A stretch of DNA of 64,000 nt from Myxococcus dinghuensis (GCF_024198235.1 NZ_JAKCFB010000001.1:558001-622000), one strand, 5' to 3'; shown: positions 10,396 through 18,830, numbered from the stretch's first letter. The notes: generated by a model from the letters alone, not told the origin. Numbers and translations are program-made.

Positions 10396-12549
10396 CTACG
10401 GGCGCTGCTGGGCGAACATCCAGTCCCAGAACGCCGCGTTCTCGTAGGTGGGCGTCGCGAAGTCCGCGCCCTGCGGGTACACCGTGAAGCGGATGGGTGA
10501 GGTGCCCGTCGCGTACGCGCCCGCCTGGGTGGACCAGGTCTTGGTCGTGGCGTTGAACACGTACGTCAGCGCCGCGGCCGGGTTGTCGAACGTGAGGTAC
10601 TGGTCCCAGCCGTAGACCTTGGTGAGCCCGCGCAGCCACGAGTGCTGGCCGGTCCACGTGGACGACGTCACCCAGCCGTCCACCATCCACACCGGGACGT
10701 TGGCGAGCTTCGTCAGCGCGGGGCCGGGGCCGCCCAGGTTGGAGCCGATGGCCGCCAGCGCCGCGACGCGGTCGCCGAAGCTGTACCCGTAGCTCCAGGC
10801 GCCGTGACCACCGATGGTCCGCCCCGCGACGTAGATGCGCTTTGGGTCCACGCGGTAGTGGGTGCTGAGGAAGCTCACCAGCGTGTCGAGCTGCGCGGCG
10901 TCCCACGTGCCGCCCGTGGAGCGGGGCGCGAACACCATCGCCTGCTGCTGGCCGAAGTACGTCTTCCAGGTGGCGCTGGTCCGGATGAGGTTCAGCGGGC
11001 CGTAGCGCGACACCACCTCCACCAGCTGGGCCTCCGTGCTCGTCGACCCCGACTCGCCGGAGTCGTGCAGGTGGAGGACCACGGGGTACGTCGTCGTGGG
11101 CGAGGTCAGGTAGCCGGGTGGCAGGTACTCGGCATAGGGGAAGGGCGCGCCGGTCGTCGTGGCCAGCCGGCCGATGACCTCGTTCTCCGTGGTGATGGAC
11201 ACGCCGCCCGTGCTCGCCAGCTTGTAGGTGGCGGTGACGGTGGTGGCGGCGGCGGGCATGGTCAGCGTGGTGGTGGCGGAGGTGGCGCTGGTGACGGTGG
11301 CGCCCGTCCACTTGTCGAAGACGTAGCCGGAGGCCGGGGCGTCCGCGGTGATGGTGACCTGCGTGCCGGAGGCGTAGCTGCCGTCGCCGGAGCCGCTGTT
11401 GACCGTGAGCACGTACGTCGGCGCGGTGGCCAGCTTGTAGGTGGCGGTGACGGTGGTGGCGGCGGCGGGCATGGTCAGCGTGGTGGTGGCGGAGGTGGCG
11501 CTGGTGACGGTGGCGCCCGTCCACTTGTCGAAGACGTAGCCGGAGGCCGGGGCATCCGCGGTGATGGTGACCTGCGTGCCGGAGGCATAGCTGCCGTCAC
11601 CGGAGCCGCTGTTGACCGTGAGCGTGTACTGCGTGGGCGTGGGCGTGCCGCCGCGCTGCTGGGCGAACATCCAGTTCCAGAAGGACTGCTGACTGTACGT
11701 CTCCGACCAGCCGAAGTGACCCTCGCCCTTGAAGTTGACGATTCGGGCGACGGCCGTCCCCGTGCCGATCAACCCCGCCTGCGACGTCCACGCCTTCGTG
11801 GTCTTGTCGAAGAGGTACGTATTCGTCGAATCCACCTCCGACGCGGGCGGATTGATCGCCGAGTTCTGGCCGTAGAGCTTCGTGAAGCTCAGCAGCCAGG
11901 AGATGTTCGCGCCGCGCTCGTTGAAGCTGTTGGCCGCCCACACCGCCGCGCCGTCGAGCAGCGTGAGCGTGTCGCCCGGCGCGCCGATGTTGGTGGCGAT
12001 GGGCGCGATGGCGGCCAGCTCGTTGCCGTACAGCCGCGCGTAGCGCCAGGTGCCCCAGCCACCCATGCTCAGGCCCGTCAGGTAGAGGCGCGTCGGGTCC
12101 ACCCGGTAGTTGGCCACGATGAACTGGATGAACGGGCGCAGCTCCTCCGGCGAGTAGTTGTCGTAGCCCTGCGGCGCGAACACCATCGCCTTCTTCTGGC
12201 CGAAGTACGTCTTCCACGTGGCGCTCTCCCGGATGTGCTTGAGCGCGCCGTGCTTCGTGGTGATGGTGTACAGCTCGCTCTGCGTCGTCGCCCGGCCCAG
12301 CTCCCCCATGCCGTTGAGGTGGATGATGGTGGGGTAGCGCTCGGTGGACGTCAGGTACCCGGGGGGCAGGTACTCGGAGTAGCCCAGCGTGGCCCCGGAG
12401 CTGCTCGGCATCCGGGTGACGATCTGGTCCTCCGCGGTGATGCTGATCGCGGACTTCTGGGTGCCGGACTCGGGGGCGAACGCCTCTTCCGCGCCAGGAC
12501 CACACGCCGCGAGGACCGCCACGAAGACGGACAGGACGACGCTTCTCAT
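10396..12549 (-). CDS. Double esterase-like lipoprotein with two InlB-type repeats, second domain inactive
   Basis: The 717-residue protein has a lipoprotein signal (MRSVVLSVFVAVLAAC, lipobox LAAC), giving the start at 12549 with GAGGTG upstream. Two alpha/beta-hydrolase domains of the polyhydroxybutyrate-depolymerase / feruloyl-esterase kind flank two nearly identical 71-residue repeats (YTLTVNSGSGDGSYASG..., divergent InlB B-repeat type). Domain 1 has the nucleophile elbow GLSMGG (Ser161) and a His in GEGHFGW. Domain 2 is clearly homologous (same WKTYFGQ, MVFAP and FW.WMFAQQ landmarks) but has GRTIGG, with Thr578 replacing the nucleophile, and GADFAT where the His should be. It is therefore probably non-catalytic and perhaps binds polymer. 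The domains are an internal duplication. The substrate is unknown. Confidence 0.85.
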   Translation of the reverse strand: MRSVVLSVFVAVLAACGPGAEEAFAPESGTQKSAISITAEDQIVTRMPSSSGATLGYSEYLPPGYLTSTERYPTIIHLNGMGELGRATTQSELYTITTKHGALKHIRESATWKTYFGQKKAMVFAPQGYDNYSPEELRPFIQFIVANYRVDPTRLYLTGLSMGGWGTWRYARLYGNELAAIAPIATNIGAPGDTLTLLDGAAVWAANSFNERGANISWLLSFTKLYGQNSAINPPASEVDSTNTYLFDKTTKAWTSQAGLIGTGTAVARIVNFKGEGHFGWSETYSQQSFWNWMFAQQRGGTPTPTQYTLTVNSGSGDGSYASGTQVTITADAPASGYVFDKWTGATVTSATSATTTLTMPAAATTVTATYKLATAPTYVLTVNSGSGDGSYASGTQVTITADAPASGYVFDKWTGATVTSATSATTTLTMPAAATTVTATYKLASTGGVSITTENEVIGRLATTTGAPFPYAEYLPPGYLTSPTTTYPVVLHLHDSGESGSTSTEAQLVEVVSRYGPLNLIRTSATWKTYFGQQQAMVFAPRSTGGTWDAAQLDTLVSFLSTHYRVDPKRIYVAGRTIGGHGAWSYGYSFGDRVAALAAIGSNLGGPGPALTKLANVPVWMVDGWVTSSTWTGQHSWLRGLTKVYGWDQYLTFDNPAAALTYVFNATTKTWSTQAGAYATGTSPIRFTVYPQGADFATPTYENAAFWDWMFAQQRP
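11216..11410. repeat. 195-bp direct repeat, copy 1
   Basis: The 195 bp are repeated at 11429-11623 (213-bp offset) with only three single-base differences visible. They encode the two InlB-like repeats of the esterase-like lipoprotein, so unequal recombination could add or remove repeats in frame. Confidence 0.9.
11429..11623. repeat. 195-bp direct repeat, copy 2
   Basis: This is the second copy of the repeat at 11216-11410. The near-identity at synonymous sites shows recent duplication or gene conversion. Confidence 0.9.
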
Positions 12550-12637
12550 GAGAACACCTCTCGAAGGTGGGGTGCTGCGCAACCCACTCTACCGGGAGTG
12601 TCCTGTTTTTGTATCTGAGTTTCTTTTGTTGCTTGGG

Positions 12638-13375
12638 TTACGTTCTTCGCATCCGGGCTGAGACGGGGGGCATCTGGAGGTTGCGGGGCCGGCCGTGCAT
12701 GGACCACCAGGCGGCGATGGCGAGCAGGGCCACGGCGAGCAGGGTCCACAGCGCCGCCCAGACGATGGCGGGGATGTAGGTGATGTCGGACAGGAGCGCC
12801 GCGTCGCTGCGGGAGCGCACGGCGCTGTTCCACAGGTCGTCGCGCAGGTCGAACACGGCGTACAGGGCGGTGAAGGCGGCGATGAAGAGGTTGAGGAAGT
12901 CCACCGCCCCGTCGGGCAGCCACTTCGCGCTCGCGCCCATCACCACGGCGGTCCCCACGCAGAAGGCGAGGGTGAAGGCGTCTCCCGCGTACATCACCCC
13001 CATGACCACGAGCCACACACACGCGGCGCCCAGCACCCAGCGGCGCAGCTGGAACCGGAAGGTGGCCAGCAGCAGCCCGGCGCCGGCGACCGCGCTGCCC
13101 AGGTAGCCCCCCGAGTAGACGACCACCTGCCGGAGGACCCCCGGCGGCAGCCGCGACAGGCACTCCCCCGACTCGTTGGCCGCCAGGTGGATGCGGTCGA
13201 CGGAGCCCCCCACCAGGAGGCTGGCCAGGGCGTGCCCGCTCTCGTGCATCATCACCACGAGCAGCTTGAGCGGCCAGAAGACGGGCGAGTACCAGAAGTA
13301 CCAGCCCACCCCGAGCATGGAGACGAGGAGGACCAGTCGGCCCGTGTCGAGCTGTGCACCGCTGGCGGTCTTCAT
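12638..13375 (-). CDS. M50-like membrane zinc protease
   Basis: The 245-residue polytopic membrane protein carries HExxH (His44-Glu45-His48 in MMHESGHALASL) inside the first hydrophobic block, as in M50B-like peptidases. 'VVYSGGYLGSAVAGAGLL' and the Asp in 'LFDRLDD'-like 'VFDLRDDLWNS' fit the second motif region of the family. About six hydrophobic segments are visible. These proteins are predicted intramembrane or membrane-proximal metalloproteases; the substrate is unknown and no PDZ domain is present. It diverges from the S46 peptidase gene with 134 bp between starts. Confidence 0.8.
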   Translation of the reverse strand: MKTASGAQLDTGRLVLLVSMLGVGWYFWYSPVFWPLKLLVVMMHESGHALASLLVGGSVDRIHLAANESGECLSRLPPGVLRQVVVYSGGYLGSAVAGAGLLLATFRFQLRRWVLGAACVWLVVMGVMYAGDAFTLAFCVGTAVVMGASAKWLPDGAVDFLNLFIAAFTALYAVFDLRDDLWNSAVRSRSDAALLSDITYIPAIVWAALWTLLAVALLAIAAWWSMHGRPRNLQMPPVSARMRRT

Positions 13376-13509
13376 CCGTTCCCTCCGGTCCTGGACGCTC
13401 GAACAGCTAAATGCGGTCCATCTTCCCAGGAAACTCCCGTTCTTGCCGCGAAGCGTCGCATGCAGGAGGGTGTCGCGTGCGGGCGTCGGACGGGGTAGGG
13501 AGGGAGGTC

Positions 13510-15687
13510 ATGAAGAAGACGCTCCTCCTCCTGTCGCTCGTGGCGACCCCGGTCCTGGCCGGGGAAGGCAAGTGGACCCCCCAGCAGGTCCTCGAACTGG
13601 ACCCGGCGTGGCTTCGTGCCCAGGGGCTCCAACTGGCGCCCCAGAAGCTGTGGGACCCCAAGCGGGGCACCGGCCTCCTGGCGGGGACGGTGAACGTGGG
13701 GGGCTGCTCCGGCGCCTTCATCTCCTCCACGGGCCTGGTCATCACCAACCACCACTGCGCCTTCGGCGTCATCCAGGAGCACAGCACGCCCGAGCGCGAC
13801 CTCATCACCCAGGGCTTCACCGCCACCGAGCGCAAGGACGAGCTGCCCGGCAAGGGCGCCCGCGTGCAGGTCCCGCGCGCCTTCACCGACGTGACGGCGC
13901 AGGTGCTCGCCGCGGTGCCGCAGGGCGCGGATGACCGCGCGCGCTACCTGGCCATCGAGCGCAAGCAGAAGGAGCTGGTCGCCGGGTGCGAGAAGCGCCC
14001 GGCCACGCGCTGTCAGGTGGCCACGTTCGACGGGGGCGTGAACTTCACGCTGGTGGACGCGGTGGAGCTGCAGGACGTGCGGCTCGTCTACGCGCCGCCG
14101 CGCGCGGTGGGCGAGTACGGCGGCGAGGAGGACAACTGGATGTGGCCGCGCCACACCGGCGACTTCGCCATCCTCCGGGCCTACAGCGCGCCGGATGGCG
14201 CGTCCGCGCAGTACAGCGAGAAGAACGTGCCCTACAAGGCGGAGTTCTTCTTCCCACTCGCGACCGACGGCGTGAAGCCCGGCGACTTCGTGATGGTGCT
14301 CGGCTACCCGGGCCGCACCTATCGCGCGCTGCTGGCGGAGGAGATGGCGGAGCGTCAGGCGCGCGCGTACCCGCGCATGCGCGACGTGTACGGCGAGGCC
14401 ATCCGCATCATGGAGGAGGAGGGGGACAAGGACCCGGCGGGGAAGATCGCCGTGGCCTCCAACCTCAAGGGCCTGCACAACGTCTACAAGAACGCGGGCG
14501 GGCAGCTCGCCGGCCTCAAGCGCGGCCACATCGTGGAGAAGCAGCGCGAGGCGGAGGCCGCGGTGGAGGCCTGGGCGCGCAAGTCCGGCGCGAAGTGGGG
14601 CGGGGCGCTGGCGGCGCGCGAGGCGCTGCTCGCCGAGCAGCAGTCCAACGCGAAGGTGTTCGAGCGCGAGTTCCTGCTCGGCGCGTCCACGCGGCTGGCC
14701 CGCGGGCCGGCGATGGGGACGACGTTGGGGCGACTGGCGGCCGAGCGCGTCAAGCCCGACCTGGAGCGTCGTCCGGAGTACATGGACCGCGAGCTGACGC
14801 GCATCAAGGACCGGCTGGAGCGCGAGCAGAAGAACCTGTTCGTGCCGGCGGAGAAGAAGCTGCTGGCGGCCTTCGTGAAGCGCGCGCAGGCGCTGGGACC
14901 GGACGAGCGCATCGCCGCCGTGGACACGCACTTCGGCGCCACGTTCGACGCGAAGGCGGTGGCCGCGAAGGTGGACGCGATGTACGCGGGCACGCAGCTC
15001 TTGACGTTGGCCGAGCGGATGAAGATGGCCGGTGAGTCGCTCGCGCAGCTCGAGGCGCGCAAGGACCCGCTGCTGGCGTTCGGCCTGGACCTGGCGAAGG
15101 AGCAGGCGGCCATGGACGACGCGGGCGACCGGCGCGCGGGCGCGGTGCTGCGGCTGCGGCCGGAGTGGCGCAAGGCGGTGATGGCGCATGCGGGCAAGCC
15201 GGTGGCGCCGGACGCCAACGGGACGCTGCGGGTGACGTTCGCGAAGGTGCAGGGCTACGCGCCGCGTGACGGCCTGGTGGCCACGCCGCAGACGACGCTG
15301 GCGGGCATGCTGGCCAAGGAGACGGGTGAGGAGCCCTTCGTGGTGCCCGAGCGCGTGTCCTCGGTGGCGGCGGCGAAGCGCTTCGGCCCCTGGGTGGACA
15401 AGAAGCTCAAGGACGTGCCGGTGAACTTCCTGGCGGACGCGGACACGACGGGTGGCAACTCCGGCAGCCCCACGGTGAACGGTCGCGGCCAGTTGGTGGG
15501 CGTCAACTTCGACCGCGTCTGGGAGAACGTGGCCAACGATTTCGGCTACAACCCGGAGGTGGCCCGCAACGTCAACGTGGACGTGCGGTACGTGCTGTGG
15601 ATGCTGGACCAGGTGGAGAACGCGGACGCGCTGCTGCGGGAGCTGGGCGTGCGCAAGGGCCCGCCAGTGGCGGGGGAGACGCGCTGA
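13510..15687 (+). CDS. S46-family dipeptidyl-peptidase, DPP11-type specificity residue
   Basis: This is a 725-residue exported serine exopeptidase with a signal peptide (MKKTLLLLSLVATPVLA) and a strong AGGGAGG site before the ATG. The S46 triad is visible: His82 in TNHHC, Asp218 in WPRHTGDFA and Ser651 in GGNSGSP, close to His85, Asp227 and Ser655 of Porphyromonas DPP11. Eighteen residues after the nucleophile, in 'VGVNFDRVW', stands Arg669. In DPP11 this position is Arg and gives preference for Asp/Glu at P1, while DPP7 has Gly. It probably removes dipeptides from imported or prey-derived peptides in the periplasm or outside. The start of the next gene overlaps the stop by one base. Confidence 0.9.
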   Translation: MKKTLLLLSLVATPVLAGEGKWTPQQVLELDPAWLRAQGLQLAPQKLWDPKRGTGLLAGTVNVGGCSGAFISSTGLVITNHHCAFGVIQEHSTPERDLITQGFTATERKDELPGKGARVQVPRAFTDVTAQVLAAVPQGADDRARYLAIERKQKELVAGCEKRPATRCQVATFDGGVNFTLVDAVELQDVRLVYAPPRAVGEYGGEEDNWMWPRHTGDFAILRAYSAPDGASAQYSEKNVPYKAEFFFPLATDGVKPGDFVMVLGYPGRTYRALLAEEMAERQARAYPRMRDVYGEAIRIMEEEGDKDPAGKIAVASNLKGLHNVYKNAGGQLAGLKRGHIVEKQREAEAAVEAWARKSGAKWGGALAAREALLAEQQSNAKVFEREFLLGASTRLARGPAMGTTLGRLAAERVKPDLERRPEYMDRELTRIKDRLEREQKNLFVPAEKKLLAAFVKRAQALGPDERIAAVDTHFGATFDAKAVAAKVDAMYAGTQLLTLAERMKMAGESLAQLEARKDPLLAFGLDLAKEQAAMDDAGDRRAGAVLRLRPEWRKAVMAHAGKPVAPDANGTLRVTFAKVQGYAPRDGLVATPQTTLAGMLAKETGEEPFVVPERVSSVAAAKRFGPWVDKKLKDVPVNFLADADTTGGNSGSPTVNGRGQLVGVNFDRVWENVANDFGYNPEVARNVNVDVRYVLWMLDQVENADALLRELGVRKGPPVAGETR

Positions 15688-16349
15688 TGACGGACCCGGG
15701 GGACGCCTCACCGCCGCTTCCGACCTTCCGGCCGGAAGAGCAGGTGTGCGGCAACTGCAAGCTGTGGAGCCCGCACTCGGTGGACGAGCGGCGGGGGTGG
15801 GTGGGGCCGTGTCGTCTCCAGGCCTCTCGCGGCTTGTTCCCTCCGTCCGCGCCCATTTGTGACAAGTACGCGCCCCGAGGCACGGCCACGCCCCTGGCGG
15901 CGAAGGCCCCGGCCTCGCGCGAGCGGAGCGCGAGGAGCGTGGCGCCGGTGGTCGTCCGGCGCCGCGCGGACCCCAACGAAGTGGTGGACCTGGAAGGGCT
16001 GAACATGACGCGTGAAGAGCTGATGGACATCTTCCGGGAGGCGTCCGGTTTGACAGATGCGCCGCCGCTGGCGGGCAAGTGGGAGGGCGGCACCGTGCGC
16101 CTCGTCCCCGGCAACGCGGAGCTGCAGGCCAAGGACCTCCCCATCGACAACCTGTTCCACAAGGTGGTCATGGTGCGGGACCGTCTGCGCGTGCTCGAGC
16201 AGAAGCTCAACGCCCACCCGAAGCTCAGCGACGCGGAGAAGGTGGAGATGCAGAGCTACATCACCCGCGTCTACGGCTCGCTCACCAGCTTCAACCTCCT
16301 GTTCAAGGAGAAGGGCGACCAGTTCATCGGCGCGAAGGGCGAGGAGTAG
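15687..16349 (+). CDS. Cytoplasmic protein with N-terminal four-Cys cluster, function unknown
   Basis: The ATG overlaps the stop codon of the S46 peptidase gene (TGATG), so the two are translationally coupled. The 220-residue protein has four cysteines (21, 24, 42 and 58; 'CGNCKLW', 'GPCRLQ', 'PICDKY') that could bind zinc or an Fe-S cluster. A Pro/Ala/Arg linker follows, then 'VVDLEGLNMTREELMDIFREA' and a helical C-terminal half (about 150-220) with coiled-coil character. Similar short proteins with 'MTREEL...' motifs occur in myxobacteria, from memory, without known function. No signal peptide is visible. Confidence 0.75.
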   Translation: MTDPGDASPPLPTFRPEEQVCGNCKLWSPHSVDERRGWVGPCRLQASRGLFPPSAPICDKYAPRGTATPLAAKAPASRERSARSVAPVVVRRRADPNEVVDLEGLNMTREELMDIFREASGLTDAPPLAGKWEGGTVRLVPGNAELQAKDLPIDNLFHKVVMVRDRLRVLEQKLNAHPKLSDAEKVEMQSYITRVYGSLTSFNLLFKEKGDQFIGAKGEE

Positions 16350-16359
16350 TATCCCGCAT

Positions 16360-16659
16360 ATGTGGCGCAGGTTCTGGTTCGAGTTCGAGTCGGGTGACGC
16401 GCTGCCCGTCGGCACCCGGCTCGGTTGTGGCGTCAGCGCTCGCGACGCGGAGGATGCGATGGTGCTCCTCCGCGAGCGTGTGTTCCAGGGCTCGGACCTG
16501 CCCCGGGTCCTCCGGCTCGTCGAGGACGTGGACGTGTCGACGCTGGATGCCGGGCACGTGCTGCCGAACCTGGGGGATGTCCGCGAGCGCGGCGTCTGGT
16601 TCCCGCGCGGCCACGATGCCCCTCGGCGCGTGGTGCCTCCGCAGACCGCGCCTCGCTAG
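16360..16659 (+). CDS. Small conserved hypothetical protein
   Basis: The 99-residue product begins MWRRFWFEFESGD and continues 'GCGVSARDAEDAMVLLRE', 'VEDVDVSTLDAGHVLPNLGD' and 'ERGVWFPRG'. This pattern of blocks belongs to a widespread small protein family without known function that I recall from many bacteria. It starts 10 bp after the Cys-cluster protein, so it may be the third gene of that operon, although the purine-rich site is about 13 nt from the ATG. The end of the gene faces the lytic transglycosylase gene across a perfect hairpin. Confidence 0.7.
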   Translation: MWRRFWFEFESGDALPVGTRLGCGVSARDAEDAMVLLRERVFQGSDLPRVLRLVEDVDVSTLDAGHVLPNLGDVRERGVWFPRGHDAPRRVVPPQTAPR

Positions 16660-16664
16660 CTCGC

Positions 16665-16682
16665 GAGCCACCACGGTGGCTC
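16665..16682. terminator. Hairpin between convergent genes
   Basis: GAGCCACC-AC-GGTGGCTC is a perfect 8-bp inverted repeat 6 nt after the stop of the small hypothetical gene and 55 nt past the stop of the transglycosylase gene. It probably terminates at least the rightward transcript. Confidence 0.55.
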
Positions 16683-16736
16683 ATGGACGCCCCGCGAGCA
16701 CGAGGCCCGGGGGCGCCACGTCTCCCGCGGCCACCG

Positions 16737-17711
16737 TCACGCCGGCAGCGTGCCCTGGCCCGTGGCGAGGGTGTTCGCGAAGCTCTTCACCTTCTGCACG
16801 TAGGTGGCGTCACCGGTGCCGGCGGGAATCGCATCCGGGTTGCCGCGGTCCACGCCGTTGGGGCCGGAGTTGTAGGCGCGCAGGGCGAGGTCCCAACTGC
16901 CGAACTGCTCCTTCATGTCCTTCATGTAGCAGGCGCCCGCGAGGATGTTGGTCGCCGGGTCGGAGAGGTCCTTGCCCTGCAGCTCGGGGTGCTTCGCCTG
17001 GAGCTCCTTGAAGGTGTTGGGGTTGACCTGCATCAGGCCGGTGTCCGTCAGGCCGTTGCCGCCGTTGGTGGTGGCGGCGCTCAGGTCGCCTCGGGACTCC
17101 TGCCAGATCTGCGCGGCGATCATCGACGCGGGCACGCCGGCCTTCGCGGCGGCGGACTCGATGGCGCCGCGGTACTTCTCCAGGCCGGGGGGCAGGTTGC
17201 CGCCGAGCTTCGCGTCACCCGTGATGGACGGGCTCGACGTGGAGGTCACGCCGGGGCTCGACACCGGAGCGGCGACAGCGCTCGACACGGGGGCCGCGCT
17301 CGGGCCCGCCACCGGGGCCGCGGCGGAAGCGCCCGGGTTCAGCTCCACGGGTGGCTTGCTCCCGGACGCGCAGGGCGAGAAGCCGCTGGAGCCGAACGAC
17401 GACGGGGAGGCCGCGGAGCCCAGCGGCGCGCCGCTGGCGCCCTGTGCGCCGCCATTCGCGGCGAGCTGGGACATCATCTGCACCAGCGTGTTCATCACCG
17501 ACAGCGTGCCCTCCAGCAGCTTGCCCAGGTTCGCGGCGCGGCTGCCGCCCGCGTCGAAGCCGTCCTGCTGGAGCGCGGAGGGACGCCGTCCGGCCGACGC
17601 CTGGGTCGGCGACTGGAGGGCCGTCTTCTGCTGCGTGGCCTGGAGCGACGGCGACGACGTGGCGGGACGAGCGGCGGACCGGGTGGCGCTGGAGAGAGGG
17701 GAGAGGCTCAT
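16737..17711 (-). CDS. SLT-type lytic transglycosylase without signal peptide
   Basis: The 324-residue protein starts at 17711 (MSLSPLSSATRS), with AGGAG 8 nt upstream. Residues 1-200 are low-complexity Ser/Ala/Pro/Gln. The C-terminal third is an SLT goose-lysozyme-like domain with catalytic Glu in IWQESRGD, then TDTGLMQVNPNTF and ALRAYNSGPNG, the classic motifs. It would cleave peptidoglycan between MurNAc and GlcNAc. No Sec or Tat signal is visible, which is odd for a wall enzyme; export by a dedicated system, release by lysis, or a flagellar/T3SS-like role are possibilities. A sigma54-type promoter lies upstream, unlike housekeeping transglycosylases. Confidence 0.85.
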   Translation of the reverse strand: MSLSPLSSATRSAARPATSSPSLQATQQKTALQSPTQASAGRRPSALQQDGFDAGGSRAANLGKLLEGTLSVMNTLVQMMSQLAANGGAQGASGAPLGSAASPSSFGSSGFSPCASGSKPPVELNPGASAAAPVAGPSAAPVSSAVAAPVSSPGVTSTSSPSITGDAKLGGNLPPGLEKYRGAIESAAAKAGVPASMIAAQIWQESRGDLSAATTNGGNGLTDTGLMQVNPNTFKELQAKHPELQGKDLSDPATNILAGACYMKDMKEQFGSWDLALRAYNSGPNGVDRGNPDAIPAGTGDATYVQKVKSFANTLATGQGTLPA

Positions 17712-17762
17712 GGCGGCGGCTCCTGGGGGAGGCGGAGGAAGTGATGCGACACGACCCCCTAG

Positions 17763-17778
17763 AGCATCCGCTGTGCCA
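17763..17778 (-). promoter_or_regulatory. Candidate sigma54 (-24/-12) promoter of the lytic transglycosylase
   Basis: The minus strand reads TGGCACAGCGGATGCT, close to the consensus TGGCACG-N4-TTGCW, with the required 10 bp between the GG and GC pairs. It lies 52 bp upstream of the ATG, with the expected transcript start near 17752. It needs an enhancer-binding activator such as those encoded at 28224 and 44754. Confidence 0.6.
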
Positions 17779-17936
17779 CCTCGGGCGCTGGCCCTCCGCG
17801 CCGCCAAACCCTGGATATTCCACGTGGGCGCTCGGGCAGTGAGGCGTGCGGGAACCTCCGTCCCTGGTGTCTGCCGTCATCAGTCGATGTTCTTCGTCAT
17901 CAGGGACGGCGACCGTGGGCCGGGGGGCGCTCGCGT

Positions 17937-18485
17937 CTAGGGCGTGCCCGACTCCGCGTGGAGCGGGAGGTCCTCGGGTTGGTGGCCGCGCTCCGCCATG
18001 AGGCCGAAGGTGCGCTGCCGGGCGCGGTGGAGCGTGCTCTTCACGGTGCCCTCGGGAATCTGGAGGAGGCGGGCGATCTCCGGGTAGCTCAGGCCGCGCA
18101 TCTCGCGCAGGTAGAGCACCTGGCGCTGCTGGTCGTTGATCTCCGCCATGGCGGAGGTGAAGTGGCGCTTCATCTCCGCGCCCACGGCCTGGGCCTCGGG
18201 CGTGAGGGGCTCGGAGGATTCGTGGCTGAGTCGCTCGCGACGCTTGCGCGCGCGCAGCCAGTTGATGCTGCTGTTGACCATGACGCGATGGAGCCACGTC
18301 GTCCATGCGGCGCGTCCGCCATAGCCGGGGGACTTCCACGCCAGCCGCGTGAAGACGTCCTGCACGACGTCCTCCGCGTCGTCGGAGTCACCCACGATGC
18401 GCCGGGCGATGGCCAGCGCGCGGGCCCGGTGCTCGTTGTAGAGCTGGGTGAGGGGAGGCAGATCGACGACGGCGGCGTGAATCAC
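17937..18485 (-). CDS. ECF-type RNA polymerase sigma factor
   Basis: The 182-residue protein has sigma region 2 (LYNEHRARALAIARRIVGD, DAEDVVQDVFTRL) and region 4 (YLREMRGLSYPEIARLLQ, IPEGTVKSTLHRAR). The GTG at 18485 is chosen because AGGAG is 8 nt upstream; a longer open frame adds a Pro-rich, unlikely N-terminus. It directs RNA polymerase to stress- or envelope-type promoters. No anti-sigma factor gene is adjacent: downstream is the transglycosylase on the same strand, and upstream is a divergent Cys-rich protein gene. Control may therefore be transcriptional or through an unlinked partner. Confidence 0.88.
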   Translation of the reverse strand: MIHAAVVDLPPLTQLYNEHRARALAIARRIVGDSDDAEDVVQDVFTRLAWKSPGYGGRAAWTTWLHRVMVNSSINWLRARKRRERLSHESSEPLTPEAQAVGAEMKRHFTSAMAEINDQQRQVLYLREMRGLSYPEIARLLQIPEGTVKSTLHRARQRTFGLMAERGHQPEDLPLHAESGTP

Positions 18486-18830
18486 GGGTGGGCTCCTGGA
18501 CACCCCGGTGTCGGGGACCCCCGTTGGAACGGATGACGCCCGAAATGGGTCTATCGCCCCGCGAGGCGGGCGCACATTTCACGGTTCGTCGTCTCCGACC
18601 CAGTGAGGGTGGAAACGGGCCGTGGATTTGCGGGTCCGACCTGGGAGGGGCCCTCCAGGGTCGAGCCATTTCGCAGAATCCGAGAGCGCGGCCTCAGAGA
18701 AAGGTGCTTCCTCCGCGACCAGGATGTGCGGCTCGTTCCGTAGCTCGGATGGAAGTGAACATCCATCCGCGCGCGACAGGGGCAGGCCGGGGTCCGGCGT
18801 GTCTCCTCGTGCCTGCTCAGAGTCGACCTC
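18486..18830. other. 345-bp divergent intergenic region
   Basis: This gap separates the ECF sigma gene from the divergently transcribed Cys-rich protein gene. No gene or RNA motif was recognised. It contains one ECF-like promoter candidate pointing right (18526-18554, listed separately) and several short G/C-rich inverted repeats near 18555-18570. Confidence 0.5.
18526..18554 (+). promoter_or_regulatory. Candidate ECF-sigma promoter facing the Cys-rich protein gene
   Basis: GGAAC at 18526-18530 and TCTAT at 18550-18554 have spacing like GAACTT-N16/17-TCTRA promoters of RpoE-type sigmas. It would leave a leader of about 270 nt before 18831. Pattern matching only; the adjacent sigma factor is the obvious candidate user. 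Confidence 0.3.
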
